Source: Spirosoma sp.
GTDB lineage: Bacteria > Bacteroidota > Bacteroidia > Cytophagales > Spirosomataceae
Length of the DNA: 64,000 nucleotides
Direction of reading: 5' to 3'
Assembly: GCF_026391055.1 (NCBI RefSeq)
Contig: NZ_JAPLET010000017.1
Coordinates: 372,001 to 436,000 of the forward strand
Positions 44,470 through 53,360 of this stretch are shown piece after piece. The notes beneath the pieces were generated by a model. It did not search any database, was not told the DNA's origin, and saw nothing but the letters and a program-made list of their open reading frames with translations. How positions within the stretch are numbered: the first letter of the stretch is position 1; every line of letters starts with the position of its first letter. Made by a program: the position numbers and the translations under genes.

Positions 44470-46050
44470 TCAGGCTTTTTTCAGCTCGTCGACCCACTTT
44501 ATCCCGTTTTGGACAGCATCTACCGATGGCATTTTTCCGGCCTGCATCAGTTCCCGAATCGCAATAATATCTTGATCACGCTTAAGTCCGGCTACTGCTT
44601 CGATTTGGTTATTCTGAACGTAAAAAGCCAGAAACGATTCGTCGGTTTCCGGACTACCGTCATACAGTATATCATCAACTTGTGTAGTATGTCCAACGTA
44701 ATTGATTCGCTTACCCTGCTGGTTAGTCCAGAAGAATGGGGCCATCTGGTACGGCGTTTCTTTACCGGCCATGTTCAACCCGGCCACGTGCCCCTGCTGA
44801 CCCGCCACTTTCCAGTGTTCAATACGCTGTATTCCGTCTGACGTGGGGTAATGAACGATGTCGCCTGCAGCATACAGGGCGTCCGTTATTCTCAGGTATT
44901 CGTCGGTTCGCACACCTCCGTCTTTCTCGACAGGAATGCCTTTCAAAAAGTCCGTTCGAGGTTTAACACCTGCGCCAATCAGTACAAAATCGGCGGGGAG
45001 TCGCTCGCCATTGTCGAGAACCACTGCGCTAACAGCCTCTTCCCCTTCCAGATGGTCCAGTCTCCGCCCCAGATGAAACCGAATGCCCGCTGCCTCATGC
45101 CAGCCCTGAATGACCCGGCCGATCCGGGCACCCAGAATTTTCTCAAAAGGTGTTGTTTCCGGCCCGACAACATCCACCTCGCTGCCGAGTTTTCGTAAGC
45201 TCATGGCTCCTTCCAGTCCAATAAATGAACTCCCTACAATAACGACCCGCTTCCCTTGTTTCCCCAGGTTGCGCAGGGACTGGCTATCATGCAAACTACG
45301 CAGCGTGTAAACTCCCGTAAGTGCCGAATCGACGGCAGGCAGCTTGTTGGGCTTACCGCCAGTACACAGAAGCGCCTTATCATAGCCGATGGTTTCGCCC
45401 GATGCGAGTTCAATCTGCTTCGTTACCGGATTTATTCCCGTTACGGGCTGATTTGTCCGGATTTCGATACCGTAACTATCGTAGAACTCTTCCGGGCGGA
45501 GTGCCATCCACTCATCGGGTGCTTCGCCCTGCAAGTAATCCTTCGAGCAGTTTGGGCGGTCATACGGCACTTCTCCGCTGGCAGTGAGCATAACGATTTT
45601 GCCGGTAAAACCGCCTTCACGCATGCCCTCTGCTGCAAACGCGGCCGCTCCGCCACTGCCAATAATTACATAGGTTTCAGAATTGGCGGTGTCTGGCGCA
45701 GACATGGGATTCTCCAGACTTTCTTTATCCGTCGTTAGCCGTACAAACACCTGATCTCCTTCGATGCGTACCTCATGGGTCGGTAATCCATTCAGCGCAG
45801 GTGCTTCGAGTCGATGGCCATCCCTGATGTCGAAACAGGCATTGTGCCAGGGACAAACCAGTCGGTGCCCGTTCAGTAACCCCTTCACTAAAGGACCCTG
45901 ATAATGTGAACATTTCGGATGAAGTGCATAAAACTGCCCATCGGCGCGGGCCAGCAACACATCTGTATCGCCAACACGAACTTCTTTCAGATCACCATCG
46001 GCCAGGTCATCAATATGGCATACAGGGGCTTCGGTATAGTCGGCTATCAT
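44470..46050 (-). CDS. Rieske / FAD-NAD(P)-dependent oxidoreductase (AIFM3-like)
   Basis: A 526-residue fusion. Residues 1-~105 form a Rieske [2Fe-2S] domain with C47-x-H49 and C66-x2-H69 (KCSHYQGPL; CPWHNACFD). The rest is a pyridine-nucleotide-disulfide oxidoreductase: FAD motif VIIGSGGAAAFAA, NAD motif VVIVGSSFIGLEGAMSLRKLG, and the YAAGDI motif, ending with the reductase C-terminal domain. It resembles AIFM3 proteins and ferredoxin reductases of ring-hydroxylating systems; the electron acceptor is unknown. Single gene, ATG at 46050. Confidence 0.93.
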   Translation of the reverse strand: MIADYTEAPVCHIDDLADGDLKEVRVGDTDVLLARADGQFYALHPKCSHYQGPLVKGLLNGHRLVCPWHNACFDIRDGHRLEAPALNGLPTHEVRIEGDQVFVRLTTDKESLENPMSAPDTANSETYVIIGSGGAAAFAAEGMREGGFTGKIVMLTASGEVPYDRPNCSKDYLQGEAPDEWMALRPEEFYDSYGIEIRTNQPVTGINPVTKQIELASGETIGYDKALLCTGGKPNKLPAVDSALTGVYTLRSLHDSQSLRNLGKQGKRVVIVGSSFIGLEGAMSLRKLGSEVDVVGPETTPFEKILGARIGRVIQGWHEAAGIRFHLGRRLDHLEGEEAVSAVVLDNGERLPADFVLIGAGVKPRTDFLKGIPVEKDGGVRTDEYLRITDALYAAGDIVHYPTSDGIQRIEHWKVAGQQGHVAGLNMAGKETPYQMAPFFWTNQQGKRINYVGHTTQVDDILYDGSPETDESFLAFYVQNNQIEAVAGLKRDQDIIAIRELMQAGKMPSVDAVQNGIKWVDELKKA

Positions 46051-46127
46051 GGTAGGTTAGGTTTAGCCTATAAACTCTCATGTTCACTAATTTGATTTGA
46101 TCCAGCCTGAAAACTACGGTTATTACC

Positions 46128-46135
46128 TAATTTTG
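46128..46135 (+). promoter_or_regulatory. -7 box of glycosyltransferase promoter (TAATTTTG)
   Basis: Exact TAnnTTTG 36 nt ahead of the ATG at 46172; no -33 match at the right distance. Confidence 0.45.
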
Positions 46136-46171
46136 ACCACTAATCCGGCAATTCTGCCAACGTATACTACC

Positions 46172-47047
46172 ATGAAAGTAGCAGGTTTTACATTCATCAG
46201 GAATGCCAATATATATGATTACCCAATTGTTGAAGCCATCACGTCTATTCTGCCGCTTTGCGACGAATTTGTAGTGGCTGTTGGTAATTCGGAGGATGAT
46301 ACCCTGGATTTAATCCGTAATATTCCCACTGATAAAATCAGGATTGTTGAAACGGTCTGGGATGATAGTTTGCGGGAAGGCGGAAAAGTATTGGCTCAGG
46401 AAACCGACAAGGCACTGGCGGCCATCTCACCCGATGTTGATTGGGCGTTTTACATTCAGGGCGACGAAGTGATGCACGAAACGTATATTCCGGTTGTGAA
46501 ACAGGCGATGGAAACGTATCTGGCCAATAGCGACGTAGAAGGGCTTCTGTTCAACTACTTACACTTCTATGGTTCGTATAATTACTATGGAAACTCAAGA
46601 AGATGGTACCGTCGCGAAGTTCGGATTGTTCGCCCGTTCAATCAGGTATATGCCTATCGGGATGCGCAGGGGTTTCGGCGAAGCAACAACAAAAAGCTAA
46701 GAGTCAAGCTGATCGACGCCTACATTTATCACTACGGCTGGGTAAAATCCCTGGAAAAAATCAAAAAAAAGTACAGCTATTTTTACCGCTTCTGGCATTC
46801 CGACGAGCAGATGAATATCCCTCAAAAGGAAGCAGAAAACTTCCAGTTTGCCAAACACATTGATTCATTGGCCCTGTTTAACGGCTCGCATCCGGCCGTT
46901 ATGCAGGAGCGAATTAAACGGGAGAATATCCAGTTTGACTTCGATACCCGGCAGCAGAATTACTCCACGAGGGTTAAAGTTCTGGCCTGGGTAGAACGAT
47001 TGACCGGCTGGCGTATTGGCGAGTACAAGAATTACAAAATTATTTAA
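46172..47047 (+). CDS. glycosyltransferase family 2-like protein
   Basis: A 291-residue cytosolic protein opening MKVAGFTFIRNANIYDYP, typical of a small group of GT2-like enzymes; the DxD-like site is in YIQGDEVMHE, and the NYLHFYGSYNYYGN stretch is conserved in relatives. It probably adds a sugar to a surface glycan or lipid. It is not in a polysaccharide cluster. ATG at 46172, chosen over an ATG at 46097 that precedes the promoter box. Confidence 0.82.
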   Translation: MKVAGFTFIRNANIYDYPIVEAITSILPLCDEFVVAVGNSEDDTLDLIRNIPTDKIRIVETVWDDSLREGGKVLAQETDKALAAISPDVDWAFYIQGDEVMHETYIPVVKQAMETYLANSDVEGLLFNYLHFYGSYNYYGNSRRWYRREVRIVRPFNQVYAYRDAQGFRRSNNKKLRVKLIDAYIYHYGWVKSLEKIKKKYSYFYRFWHSDEQMNIPQKEAENFQFAKHIDSLALFNGSHPAVMQERIKRENIQFDFDTRQQNYSTRVKVLAWVERLTGWRIGEYKNYKII

Positions 47048-47059
47048 CAGCACTTTCTT

Positions 47060-47132
47060 GTGTAGAACCAATCGTCCCGGTCGGGTGTAAAAGGTTTGAC
47101 TTTACACCCGACCGGGACGGTCGGTTCTACAC
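47060..47132. terminator. 32-bp hairpin between convergent genes
   Basis: Arms 47060-47091 and 47101-47132 pair at 30 of 32 positions with a 9-nt loop. They contain the GC-rich word CCCGGTCGGGTG. It lies between the glycosyltransferase stop (47047) and the convergent exbD stop (47145) and likely serves both. Confidence 0.8.
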
Positions 47133-47144
47133 GAAAAGCTTGAC

Positions 47145-47537
47145 TTATTTGGAGGTAGCCATCACCATTTTAATATTCAGTTTGGCTCCGGTTTGCAGCA
47201 CATCAACCAAATCCTGAACGGTTAAGGTCTTATCGAAACGAACCACAACGGTTGGCTCGGCAATACCGGCCATAATCTGTTTCAGTTCATTCTCCAGATT
47301 GGCCGGATCGACCGGTTTTTTATCAATGTAATATTTCTTATCGGCATCAACCGATAGCGTTACCTGTTTCTTGCTCAACTGCTGGGTTGAGGCTGCTTTA
47401 GGCAGCAACAGTTTGATTACATTAGGATTTGCTACCGTCGAGATAATCAGAAAGAACAACAGCAGGAAAAACATGATGTCGTTCAGGGATGAAGTTGCAA
47501 CTTCGGCAGCAAATTTACTTTTACGTCGGAGTTTCAT
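47145..47537 (-). CDS. exbD: ExbD/TolR-type biopolymer transport protein
   Basis: A 130-residue protein with one N-terminal membrane helix carrying the proton-path Asp (SLNDIMFFLLLFF) and a periplasmic domain. With ExbB it uses the proton gradient to energise TonB or Tol/Pal-like functions. ATG at 47537; a TTG frame to 47591 reads through palindromic sequence and gives a non-conserved leader. Confidence 0.94.
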   Translation of the reverse strand: MKLRRKSKFAAEVATSSLNDIMFFLLLFFLIISTVANPNVIKLLLPKAASTQQLSKKQVTLSVDADKKYYIDKKPVDPANLENELKQIMAGIAEPTVVVRFDKTLTVQDLVDVLQTGAKLNIKMVMATSK

Positions 47538-47546
47538 GCTAGTCTG

Positions 47547-47607
47547 GGCCAAGCTCTGGCCTGGCCCGTCTAAATTGTATTCATTGGCCAAGCTCTAGCT
47601 TGGCCCG
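47547..47607. repeat. tandem pair of GGCCAAGCT palindromes in the exbB-exbD gap
   Basis: Two direct copies of a 22-nt unit (47547-47568 and 47586-47607). The second is a perfect 9-bp inverted repeat (GGCCAAGCT-CT-AGCTTGGCC), the first an imperfect one. They fill the gap between two genes of one operon, as REP-type elements do. Confidence 0.75.
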
Positions 47608-47615
47608 GACAGAAA

Positions 47616-48326
47616 TTACCGCATCCGGGCGGGTTCTGTGGTTGGTTTTTGAAGAACTTCGATAAACTCGAAGGCATTTACTTCCAGCGCCAGCGTAAAC
47701 CGCTCGATCATCATATTGAGCAGGTGATACCCTGTGTAGGCAATAACGCCCACAATCAGACCAGATCCTGAGGTAATCATTTTCTCGTATAGACCACCGG
47801 CAATAATACCCACGCTGATATTATCGGATAACGAAATGTCGTAGAAAATCCGAATAATACCGGAAATGGTCCCGATAAAACCCAGCATCGGTGCAATACC
47901 GGCGATGATACCCAGATATCCCATGTTTCGCTCCAGCCGCGAGAGTTCAATCTGGCCAACCGTTTCGATGGTTCCTTCGATCTCGCGGATTGGCGAGCCG
48001 ATCCGGCCAATGGCTTTCTCAAACACCCGACCCATTGCGGTACGCTGGTTTTTAGCGAACGATTCGGCTGATTTTATATTTCCCTGCGCCACCATATCCC
48101 GAATGTTATCGATGAAGTTAGCATCGTATCGACTTTGCGACCGAATCACAAAATACCGTTCGAAAATCAGGTAGAGTGCCGAAAACAGCAAAAATGCGAT
48201 GGGAATCATGACCCAACCGCCTTTAGCTACGAGATCAAATAATTGCAGAGTTTGGGGTTGAGCAGCCGTTGTGGCCGACAGTGATGCGGCCGTAGTATCA
48301 ACAGCCGGAACCTGGAGCAAGAGCAT
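47616..48326 (-). CDS. exbB: ExbB/TolQ/MotA-type proton channel protein
   Basis: A 236-residue protein with three membrane segments: GGWVMIPIAFLLFSALYLIFERYFV, then NMGYLGIIAGIAPMLGFIGTISGII, then GSGLIVGVIAYTGYHLLN. The family's conserved Thr and Gly pattern (APMLGFIGT) is present. It pairs with ExbD 78 nt downstream. A Thr/Ala-rich N-terminal stretch may be periplasmic. A TATCTTTG box lies upstream. Confidence 0.94.
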   Translation of the reverse strand: MLLLQVPAVDTTAASLSATTAAQPQTLQLFDLVAKGGWVMIPIAFLLFSALYLIFERYFVIRSQSRYDANFIDNIRDMVAQGNIKSAESFAKNQRTAMGRVFEKAIGRIGSPIREIEGTIETVGQIELSRLERNMGYLGIIAGIAPMLGFIGTISGIIRIFYDISLSDNISVGIIAGGLYEKMITSGSGLIVGVIAYTGYHLLNMMIERFTLALEVNAFEFIEVLQKPTTEPARMR

Positions 48327-48404
48327 ACGAACGAGTCGAATAAGTGGATGTGAGTAAATCTGCGGTCGTTATTGAAACAAACGTACTGAACTGTATATTG
48401 TTGT

Positions 48405-48412
48405 CAAAGATA
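48405..48412 (-). promoter_or_regulatory. -7 box of exbB promoter (TATCTTTG)
   Basis: Exact TAnnTTTG on the minus strand, 78 nt ahead of the exbB ATG. Confidence 0.5.
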
Positions 48413-48528
48413 AGGAAGCCACCCGAAATCGTTTAGAAAATTACCAAAAGCAGCCCGCCTAACGGTTCTTAACATTGGGCACCTTATTTATTTAACCCTT
48501 ATAAATCGGTTACGATAGCCGATGCACG

Positions 48529-49500
48529 TCAAGGCTTCAACAGGATTTTCCCCCGACGCCCCGGCCGGTCGGCATGTTCGACGGCTTCGGCGATTTGGGC
48601 CAATGGATACGATGCCTCCACCGGCAATTGAATTTTGCCAGATGCCAGCAAACCTATCACATTTTGTGCCACTTCCTGCCGGGTCTGGCTATCTACCCGG
48701 CGCATCCAGTCCGTAAGCCAGAAACCCTTTACGGTCAATTCTCTAAAAATTAGCAAACCGGCGTTCAGACTAGGGTCCTGTAAACTCATCAACCCATAGA
48801 TAAGCATGGTCCCGCCCTTAGCCAGGCACTTAACGGCTTCGGTAGCAATATGCCCGCCAACGGCATCAAGTACACAGCCGACACCGGCTCCATCGGTAAT
48901 CTGCTTGACGCGGGCGGCCATGTTCTCGGTTTCGGTATTGATCACTTCGGTTAGTCCGAGGGCTTTCAATTCGTCGGTAAGATCGTCACGCCGAACGGTG
49001 CCGATGGTTTTGATACCTCGCATGGCACAGAGTTGAATCACCATTTTACCAAAAGCCGAGCCAGCGGCTGTTAGCATCAGCCAGCCGCCTTCCGGTACAG
49101 CCGCATCCTGAACCATAGCATAAGCCGTAAACGGGTTGACAAATAACTGAGCCGCCACCTCATCCGACATGACATCGGGTACCGGGATAAGGCTCCGGTG
49201 ATGGGCAATAGCGTATTCCGACCAGGTACCAACGCTGGTGAAGCTCACCCGTACACCCGTTCGCATCTGCACGCCTTCGCCAACGGCATCCACAATACCC
49301 ACACCCTCAAACCCGGCTCCTGAAGGCAACTGCGGCCTGATTCCATAGAGATTCTGTACGAACATGATGTCGGACGGATTTATTGGCGCGGCAATAACCT
49401 TGATGCGCACGTCATTTGGGCCGGGTTCGGGTATGGCAGTGTCAGCAAATTTGAGAATCTCGGTTGGTTTTCCGGTCTCGGTAAATAAGATGCTTTTCAT
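48529..49500 (-). CDS. MDR-family NAD(P)H oxidoreductase (quinone/enoyl reductase type)
   Basis: A 323-residue medium-chain dehydrogenase/reductase: GroES-like N-terminal domain (APINPSDIMFVQNLYGIRPQLPSGAGFEGVGIV), then the cofactor domain (TAAGSAFGKMVIQLCAMRG). No zinc Cys ligands are seen, so it fits zinc-free quinone or enoyl reductases. The substrate is unknown. Confidence 0.88.
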   Translation of the reverse strand: MKSILFTETGKPTEILKFADTAIPEPGPNDVRIKVIAAPINPSDIMFVQNLYGIRPQLPSGAGFEGVGIVDAVGEGVQMRTGVRVSFTSVGTWSEYAIAHHRSLIPVPDVMSDEVAAQLFVNPFTAYAMVQDAAVPEGGWLMLTAAGSAFGKMVIQLCAMRGIKTIGTVRRDDLTDELKALGLTEVINTETENMAARVKQITDGAGVGCVLDAVGGHIATEAVKCLAKGGTMLIYGLMSLQDPSLNAGLLIFRELTVKGFWLTDWMRRVDSQTRQEVAQNVIGLLASGKIQLPVEASYPLAQIAEAVEHADRPGRRGKILLKP

Positions 49501-49713
49501 AAGGATGACTAAATGAATTGATGAGGTGAATCCCGTTATGGTACGTCGGGCAAAAATGAATTTATCGCCGGGTTTGGAATAGGGTCAAAAATATGACTTA
49601 ATTCGCACAAACTATTCCTAAACCTTGAGCGCAGTGATTAGTAGCCGATGAGTCGTGATTCATTCAGGCCACCGTCTACTTACCTCTGCCCGCTTAGCCA
49701 TTAACCCCTATAC

Positions 49714-50439
49714 ATGCAAACATCTCCCTTTATCGGTGAATTAATTGGTACAATGGTGCTCATTCTGCTGGGCAATGGTGTTGTGGCCAATGTAGTGCTT
49801 AAACAGACCAAAGGTGAATCATCGGGCTGGATTGTCATTACCGCAGGCTGGGCCTTTGCGGTGACGATGGGCGTTTTTGTTTCCAAAGCCTTTGGCAGTG
49901 TCGATGCTCATTTGAATCCGGCCGTAACGGTCGCTTTTGCTGTAGCGACCAACGATTTCAGCCATATGGTGCCCTATATTACCGCCCAACTGATTGGAGC
50001 CTTTTTGGGTGCAGTCTTGGTGTGGCTTCATTACCTCCCCCACTGGGCCGCCACACCCGATGAAGGTGCCAAGCTAGCTTGTTTCGCTACGGGACCTGCC
50101 ATTCGTAAGCCGGGTGCCAACTTTTTGAGCGAGGCAATGGCAACCCTGGTCCTTATTCTGGGGCTGGCGGGTATCTCCTCCAAACACCTTGGTGAATTAG
50201 CCATTGGCGTTGGTCCTTATCTGGTGGGTGTTCTGGTGTGGAGTATCGGGCTCTCGCTCGGTGGCACCACTGGTTACGCTATGAGTCCCGCCCGCGATTT
50301 CAGCCCACGCCTGGCCCATGCGCTCCTGCCAATTCCCAACAAAGGATCGTCAGACTGGAGTTACGCCTGGATACCCATTGCAGGTCCATTGGTGGGGGCT
50401 GCCATCGGCGGATTACTGATTCGCTGGTTTACGCTGTAA
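49714..50439 (+). CDS. glpF: MIP-family glycerol/water channel with SPA second motif
   Basis: A 241-residue six-helix aquaglyceroporin. The first selectivity motif is standard (LNPAVTV, about residue 68). The second reads MSPARDFSPR: Ser191 replaces the Asn of NPA, while Arg-Asp follow as in GlpF. It is 57 nt upstream of glpK, the classic glpFK pair, so glycerol uptake is likely. A single-base change (AAT to AGT) explains the Ser. Confidence 0.92.
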   Translation: MQTSPFIGELIGTMVLILLGNGVVANVVLKQTKGESSGWIVITAGWAFAVTMGVFVSKAFGSVDAHLNPAVTVAFAVATNDFSHMVPYITAQLIGAFLGAVLVWLHYLPHWAATPDEGAKLACFATGPAIRKPGANFLSEAMATLVLILGLAGISSKHLGELAIGVGPYLVGVLVWSIGLSLGGTTGYAMSPARDFSPRLAHALLPIPNKGSSDWSYAWIPIAGPLVGAAIGGLLIRWFTL

Positions 50440-50496
50440 TTATTAGTCGGGAACTGTCCCAAACTCACTCATTTCTTACTACGTTTAATATACCCT

Positions 50497-51999
50497 ATGC
50501 CCTCTTACATAGCCGCTATTGACCAGGGAACGACCAGTACCCGTTGTATTGTATTCGACCGACAGGGCAAAATTGTTTCCGTTGCTCAGAAAGAACACAA
50601 ACAGATTTATCCGCAACCCGGCTGGGTAGAGCACGACCCTGAAGAAATCTGGCGCAATACCCTCGAAGTAATTGCCCTGGCTCGCATCAAAGGCAAACTT
50701 TCTGTTCAGGATATAAAGGCCGTTGGCATTACCAACCAGCGCGAAACCACCGTTGTCTGGAACCGCCGGACGGGCAAACCCTACTACAACGCCATTGTGT
50801 GGCAGGACATGCGCACAGCCGATCTGGTTCTTGAATTTTCAGACAATGGTCACGGACAGGATCGATTTCGCGAGAAAACGGGGCTTCCGCTGGCGACTTA
50901 CTTTAGCGGTCTGAAGCTGAAGTGGCTGCTGGATCATGTGCCGGGACTTCGGGAAGATGCCGAACGGGGCGACGCCGTTTTCGGCAACATGGACACCTTT
51001 GTGGTCTGGAACCTGACTGGTGGTACAAACGGGGGGCTGCACCTCACCGACGTTACCAACGCCAGCCGGACGCAGCTCATGAATCTGCACACCCTCAACT
51101 GGGACGATAGCTTACTAAATGACTTTACAGTGCCCCGCGCCATGCTGCCACAGATACGCCCCAGCAGTGAGGTGTACGGAACGGTATCGTCGGAAGTTCT
51201 GCCGGGCGTTCCGGTAGCGGGTATTCTCGGCGATCAGCAGGCGGCTCTTGTTGGCCAGACCTGCTACGAACCGGGTCAGGCAAAGAATACCTACGGAACG
51301 GGCTGTTTCCTGCTGATGAACACCGGCACAGAACTTCGTAAATCGACCTGTGGGCTATTGACAACGGTAGCGTATCAGTTTCAAAATGAGCCCGTTCATT
51401 ATGCGCTCGAAGGTAGTGTGGCAATTACCGGCGCGCTGGTGCAATGGCTACGTGACAATCTGGGTATTATTAAAAAGAGCACCGACATCGAAACCCTGGC
51501 CCGCACGGTCGAGGATAATGGTGGCGCTTATTTTGTACCCGCCTTCTCGGGTCTCTATGCTCCGCACTGGAAAGCTGATGCACGGGGCATCATTGCCGGC
51601 CTAACACGTTTTGTTAATAAAGGGCATATTGCGCGGGCTGTTCTGGAAGCCACTGCTTACCAGACTGTCGATGTTGTCCGGGCTATGGAACAGGATGCGG
51701 GCGTATCGCTCAAATCCCTGCGGGTGGACGGCGGCATGGTTGTCAACTCCCTGCTCATGCAATTTCAATCTGATGTATTGAATGGGCCCGTTATCTGCCC
51801 ACGCATGACAGAAACAACGGCCCTCGGAGCCGCTTATGCCGCCGGGCTAGCTGTTGGTTACTGGCAGAATCTGGATGATTTACGCCAGAACTGGGGCATT
51901 GCCAATACCTACGAACCTAATATGGATGATGCACAGCGTACAAAGCTGATGCGCGGCTGGCAGAAGGCCATCGAGCGGTCGTTCGGGTGGGAAGAATAA
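50497..51999 (+). CDS. glpK: glycerol kinase
   Basis: It phosphorylates incoming glycerol to glycerol-3-phosphate and so traps it. The 500-residue product has the FGGY-family motifs [54 protein letters not shown] and [19 protein letters not shown]. Length is normal. The stop is followed by a hairpin shared with the convergent MscS gene. Confidence 0.98.
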   Translation: MPSYIAAIDQGTTSTRCIVFDRQGKIVSVAQKEHKQIYPQPGWVEHDPEEIWRNTLEVIALARIKGKLSVQDIKAVGITNQRETTVVWNRRTGKPYYNAIVWQDMRTADLVLEFSDNGHGQDRFREKTGLPLATYFSGLKLKWLLDHVPGLREDAERGDAVFGNMDTFVVWNLTGGTNGGLHLTDVTNASRTQLMNLHTLNWDDSLLNDFTVPRAMLPQIRPSSEVYGTVSSEVLPGVPVAGILGDQQAALVGQTCYEPGQAKNTYGTGCFLLMNTGTELRKSTCGLLTTVAYQFQNEPVHYALEGSVAITGALVQWLRDNLGIIKKSTDIETLARTVEDNGGAYFVPAFSGLYAPHWKADARGIIAGLTRFVNKGHIARAVLEATAYQTVDVVRAMEQDAGVSLKSLRVDGGMVVNSLLMQFQSDVLNGPVICPRMTETTALGAAYAAGLAVGYWQNLDDLRQNWGIANTYEPNMDDAQRTKLMRGWQKAIERSFGWEE

Positions 52000-52009
52000 T
52001 GTTGGTGGA

Positions 52010-52095
52010 GTGGTGGAGTTAGTGGAGTCATACTCTTATTTCACTTACTGCACCCACTTACTTTACCACTCCACTTATTCCACTAACTCCACCAC
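52010..52095. terminator. hairpin with GTGGAG-word arms at the glpK-mscS junction
   Basis: GTGGTGGAGTTAGTGGA (52010-52026) pairs perfectly with 52079-52095, loop 52 nt with weaker internal pairing. The second arm encodes the last residues of the MscS-type protein. The words match those at 5091-5112. Confidence 0.65.
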
Positions 52096-53191
52096 CTTTC
52101 AACTCCTCGGCCAGCATCAAACGCGTTTGCGGCAGACTCTCTGGGTATTCGTCCCGCAGGAAAGCAATAAGCTGTTCGCGCATATGGCAACGTAAATCGA
52201 AAGCCGACGGCGAATCATGGGCCGAGACCAGAATACGAACAACAATGCAGGTGGGTTGTGTGTCGGTTACCTGCACGGCAAAACTTTCGCCCGTCCAAAG
52301 CGGGTCGTTCTCGGCAACCTGTCGGGCCTTCTCCCGGAGTTTATCAATGGGCACTTTGTAATCCAGATAGAGAAAGATGCTGCCAATGATGGAGGCATCG
52401 GAGCGGGTCCAGTTTTCGAATGGTGTTTCGACAAAGTAGGTAATGGGCAGAATTAGCCGACGGCGGTCCCAAAGTCGTACGATAACGCTCGTCAGGTTAA
52501 TCTCTTCAATGCGCCCCCATTCTTTTTCGACTACAACGGCGTCGTTTAAACGGATTTGCTGATTGAAGGCAATTTGAATACCAGCCATTAAATTGGCCAG
52601 TGTTTTCTGAGCGGCAAAACCAATCAACACCGAAACGACCCCAGCTGAGGTTAGTACACTTAGTCCTACTTTTCGGCTCCCCTGAAACGAGATTAACAGC
52701 AGCGACGCTCCTACAATGATCACTCCAGCAGAAATGATCCGACGAAAGAACCGCACCTGGGTAACGAACTTCCGCTGTGATAGATTAACGTCCTGAGTGG
52801 TATCGTACTGATGAATTAATCGAAGCTCGGCAACCTTAAGCAATTGAACGACCAGCCAGGTTGTCGCAACCAGGAACAGAACCTCGGCTGTTTTATCCGC
52901 CACCGGATGCCGACGTAAAAACCGCGCCGACTGTATGTTTGTAGCCAGTAAAAAGAACAGGGAAGGCACAAACACCCAGAATGCCCAACGGACATAAATT
53001 TTGAGTAAGGCCAGGGTGTGAAAGGGTCGACGACGAACAACAAAACGAACGATTTGCGTCATAACCAGATCGACAGCCAGACCAACCAACACCGCCATGA
53101 TGAGCAATACCCATCCCGACAAATCGCGGTTAGGAATGTAACCGAACCAGCGGACGGTGGCTCTTATCCATATTTCTAGTTGCTGTAGCAT
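52058..53191 (-). CDS. MscS-family mechanosensitive channel
   Basis: A 377-residue membrane protein: about four N-terminal membrane segments, the pore helix region (SVLIGFAAQKTLANLMAGIQIAFNQQIRLNDAV), the beta domain (EWGRIEEINLTSVIVRLWDRRRLILPITYF) and a C-terminal alpha/beta cage. It should release solutes on osmotic down-shock. The last ~12 residues (Gly/Val/Ser) are encoded by the repeat hairpin. Start at 53191, with a -7 box only 4 nt upstream. Confidence 0.92.
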   Translation of the reverse strand: MLQQLEIWIRATVRWFGYIPNRDLSGWVLLIMAVLVGLAVDLVMTQIVRFVVRRRPFHTLALLKIYVRWAFWVFVPSLFFLLATNIQSARFLRRHPVADKTAEVLFLVATTWLVVQLLKVAELRLIHQYDTTQDVNLSQRKFVTQVRFFRRIISAGVIIVGASLLLISFQGSRKVGLSVLTSAGVVSVLIGFAAQKTLANLMAGIQIAFNQQIRLNDAVVVEKEWGRIEEINLTSVIVRLWDRRRLILPITYFVETPFENWTRSDASIIGSIFLYLDYKVPIDKLREKARQVAENDPLWTGESFAVQVTDTQPTCIVVRILVSAHDSPSAFDLRCHMREQLIAFLRDEYPESLPQTRLMLAEELKGGGVSGISGVVK

Positions 53192-53195
53192 GCCA

Positions 53196-53203
53196 CAAAA
53201 GTA
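53196..53203 (-). promoter_or_regulatory. -7 box of mscS-type gene, apparently leaderless (TACTTTTG)
   Basis: Exact TAnnTTTG on the minus strand ending four bases before the ATG, the same geometry as blaI. Confidence 0.5.
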
Positions 53204-53360
53204 AAGGAGCCACGCCGAAAAGACGTAGCTCCTTACCTTATGGCCTTAAAAAGGTCTAAACAAACGTATTATTTACCGAATACCGTTTTTTGGCAAAAAA
53301 TCTCCATTGCCAACTCCTTTCAGTATTTTTTGGTAATACAACTTACTGAATGCCTGACTT

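Noticed and set aside
47538-47591. Extended TTG start for exbD
   Set aside because: The extra residues are encoded by tandem palindromes and are not conserved in the family.
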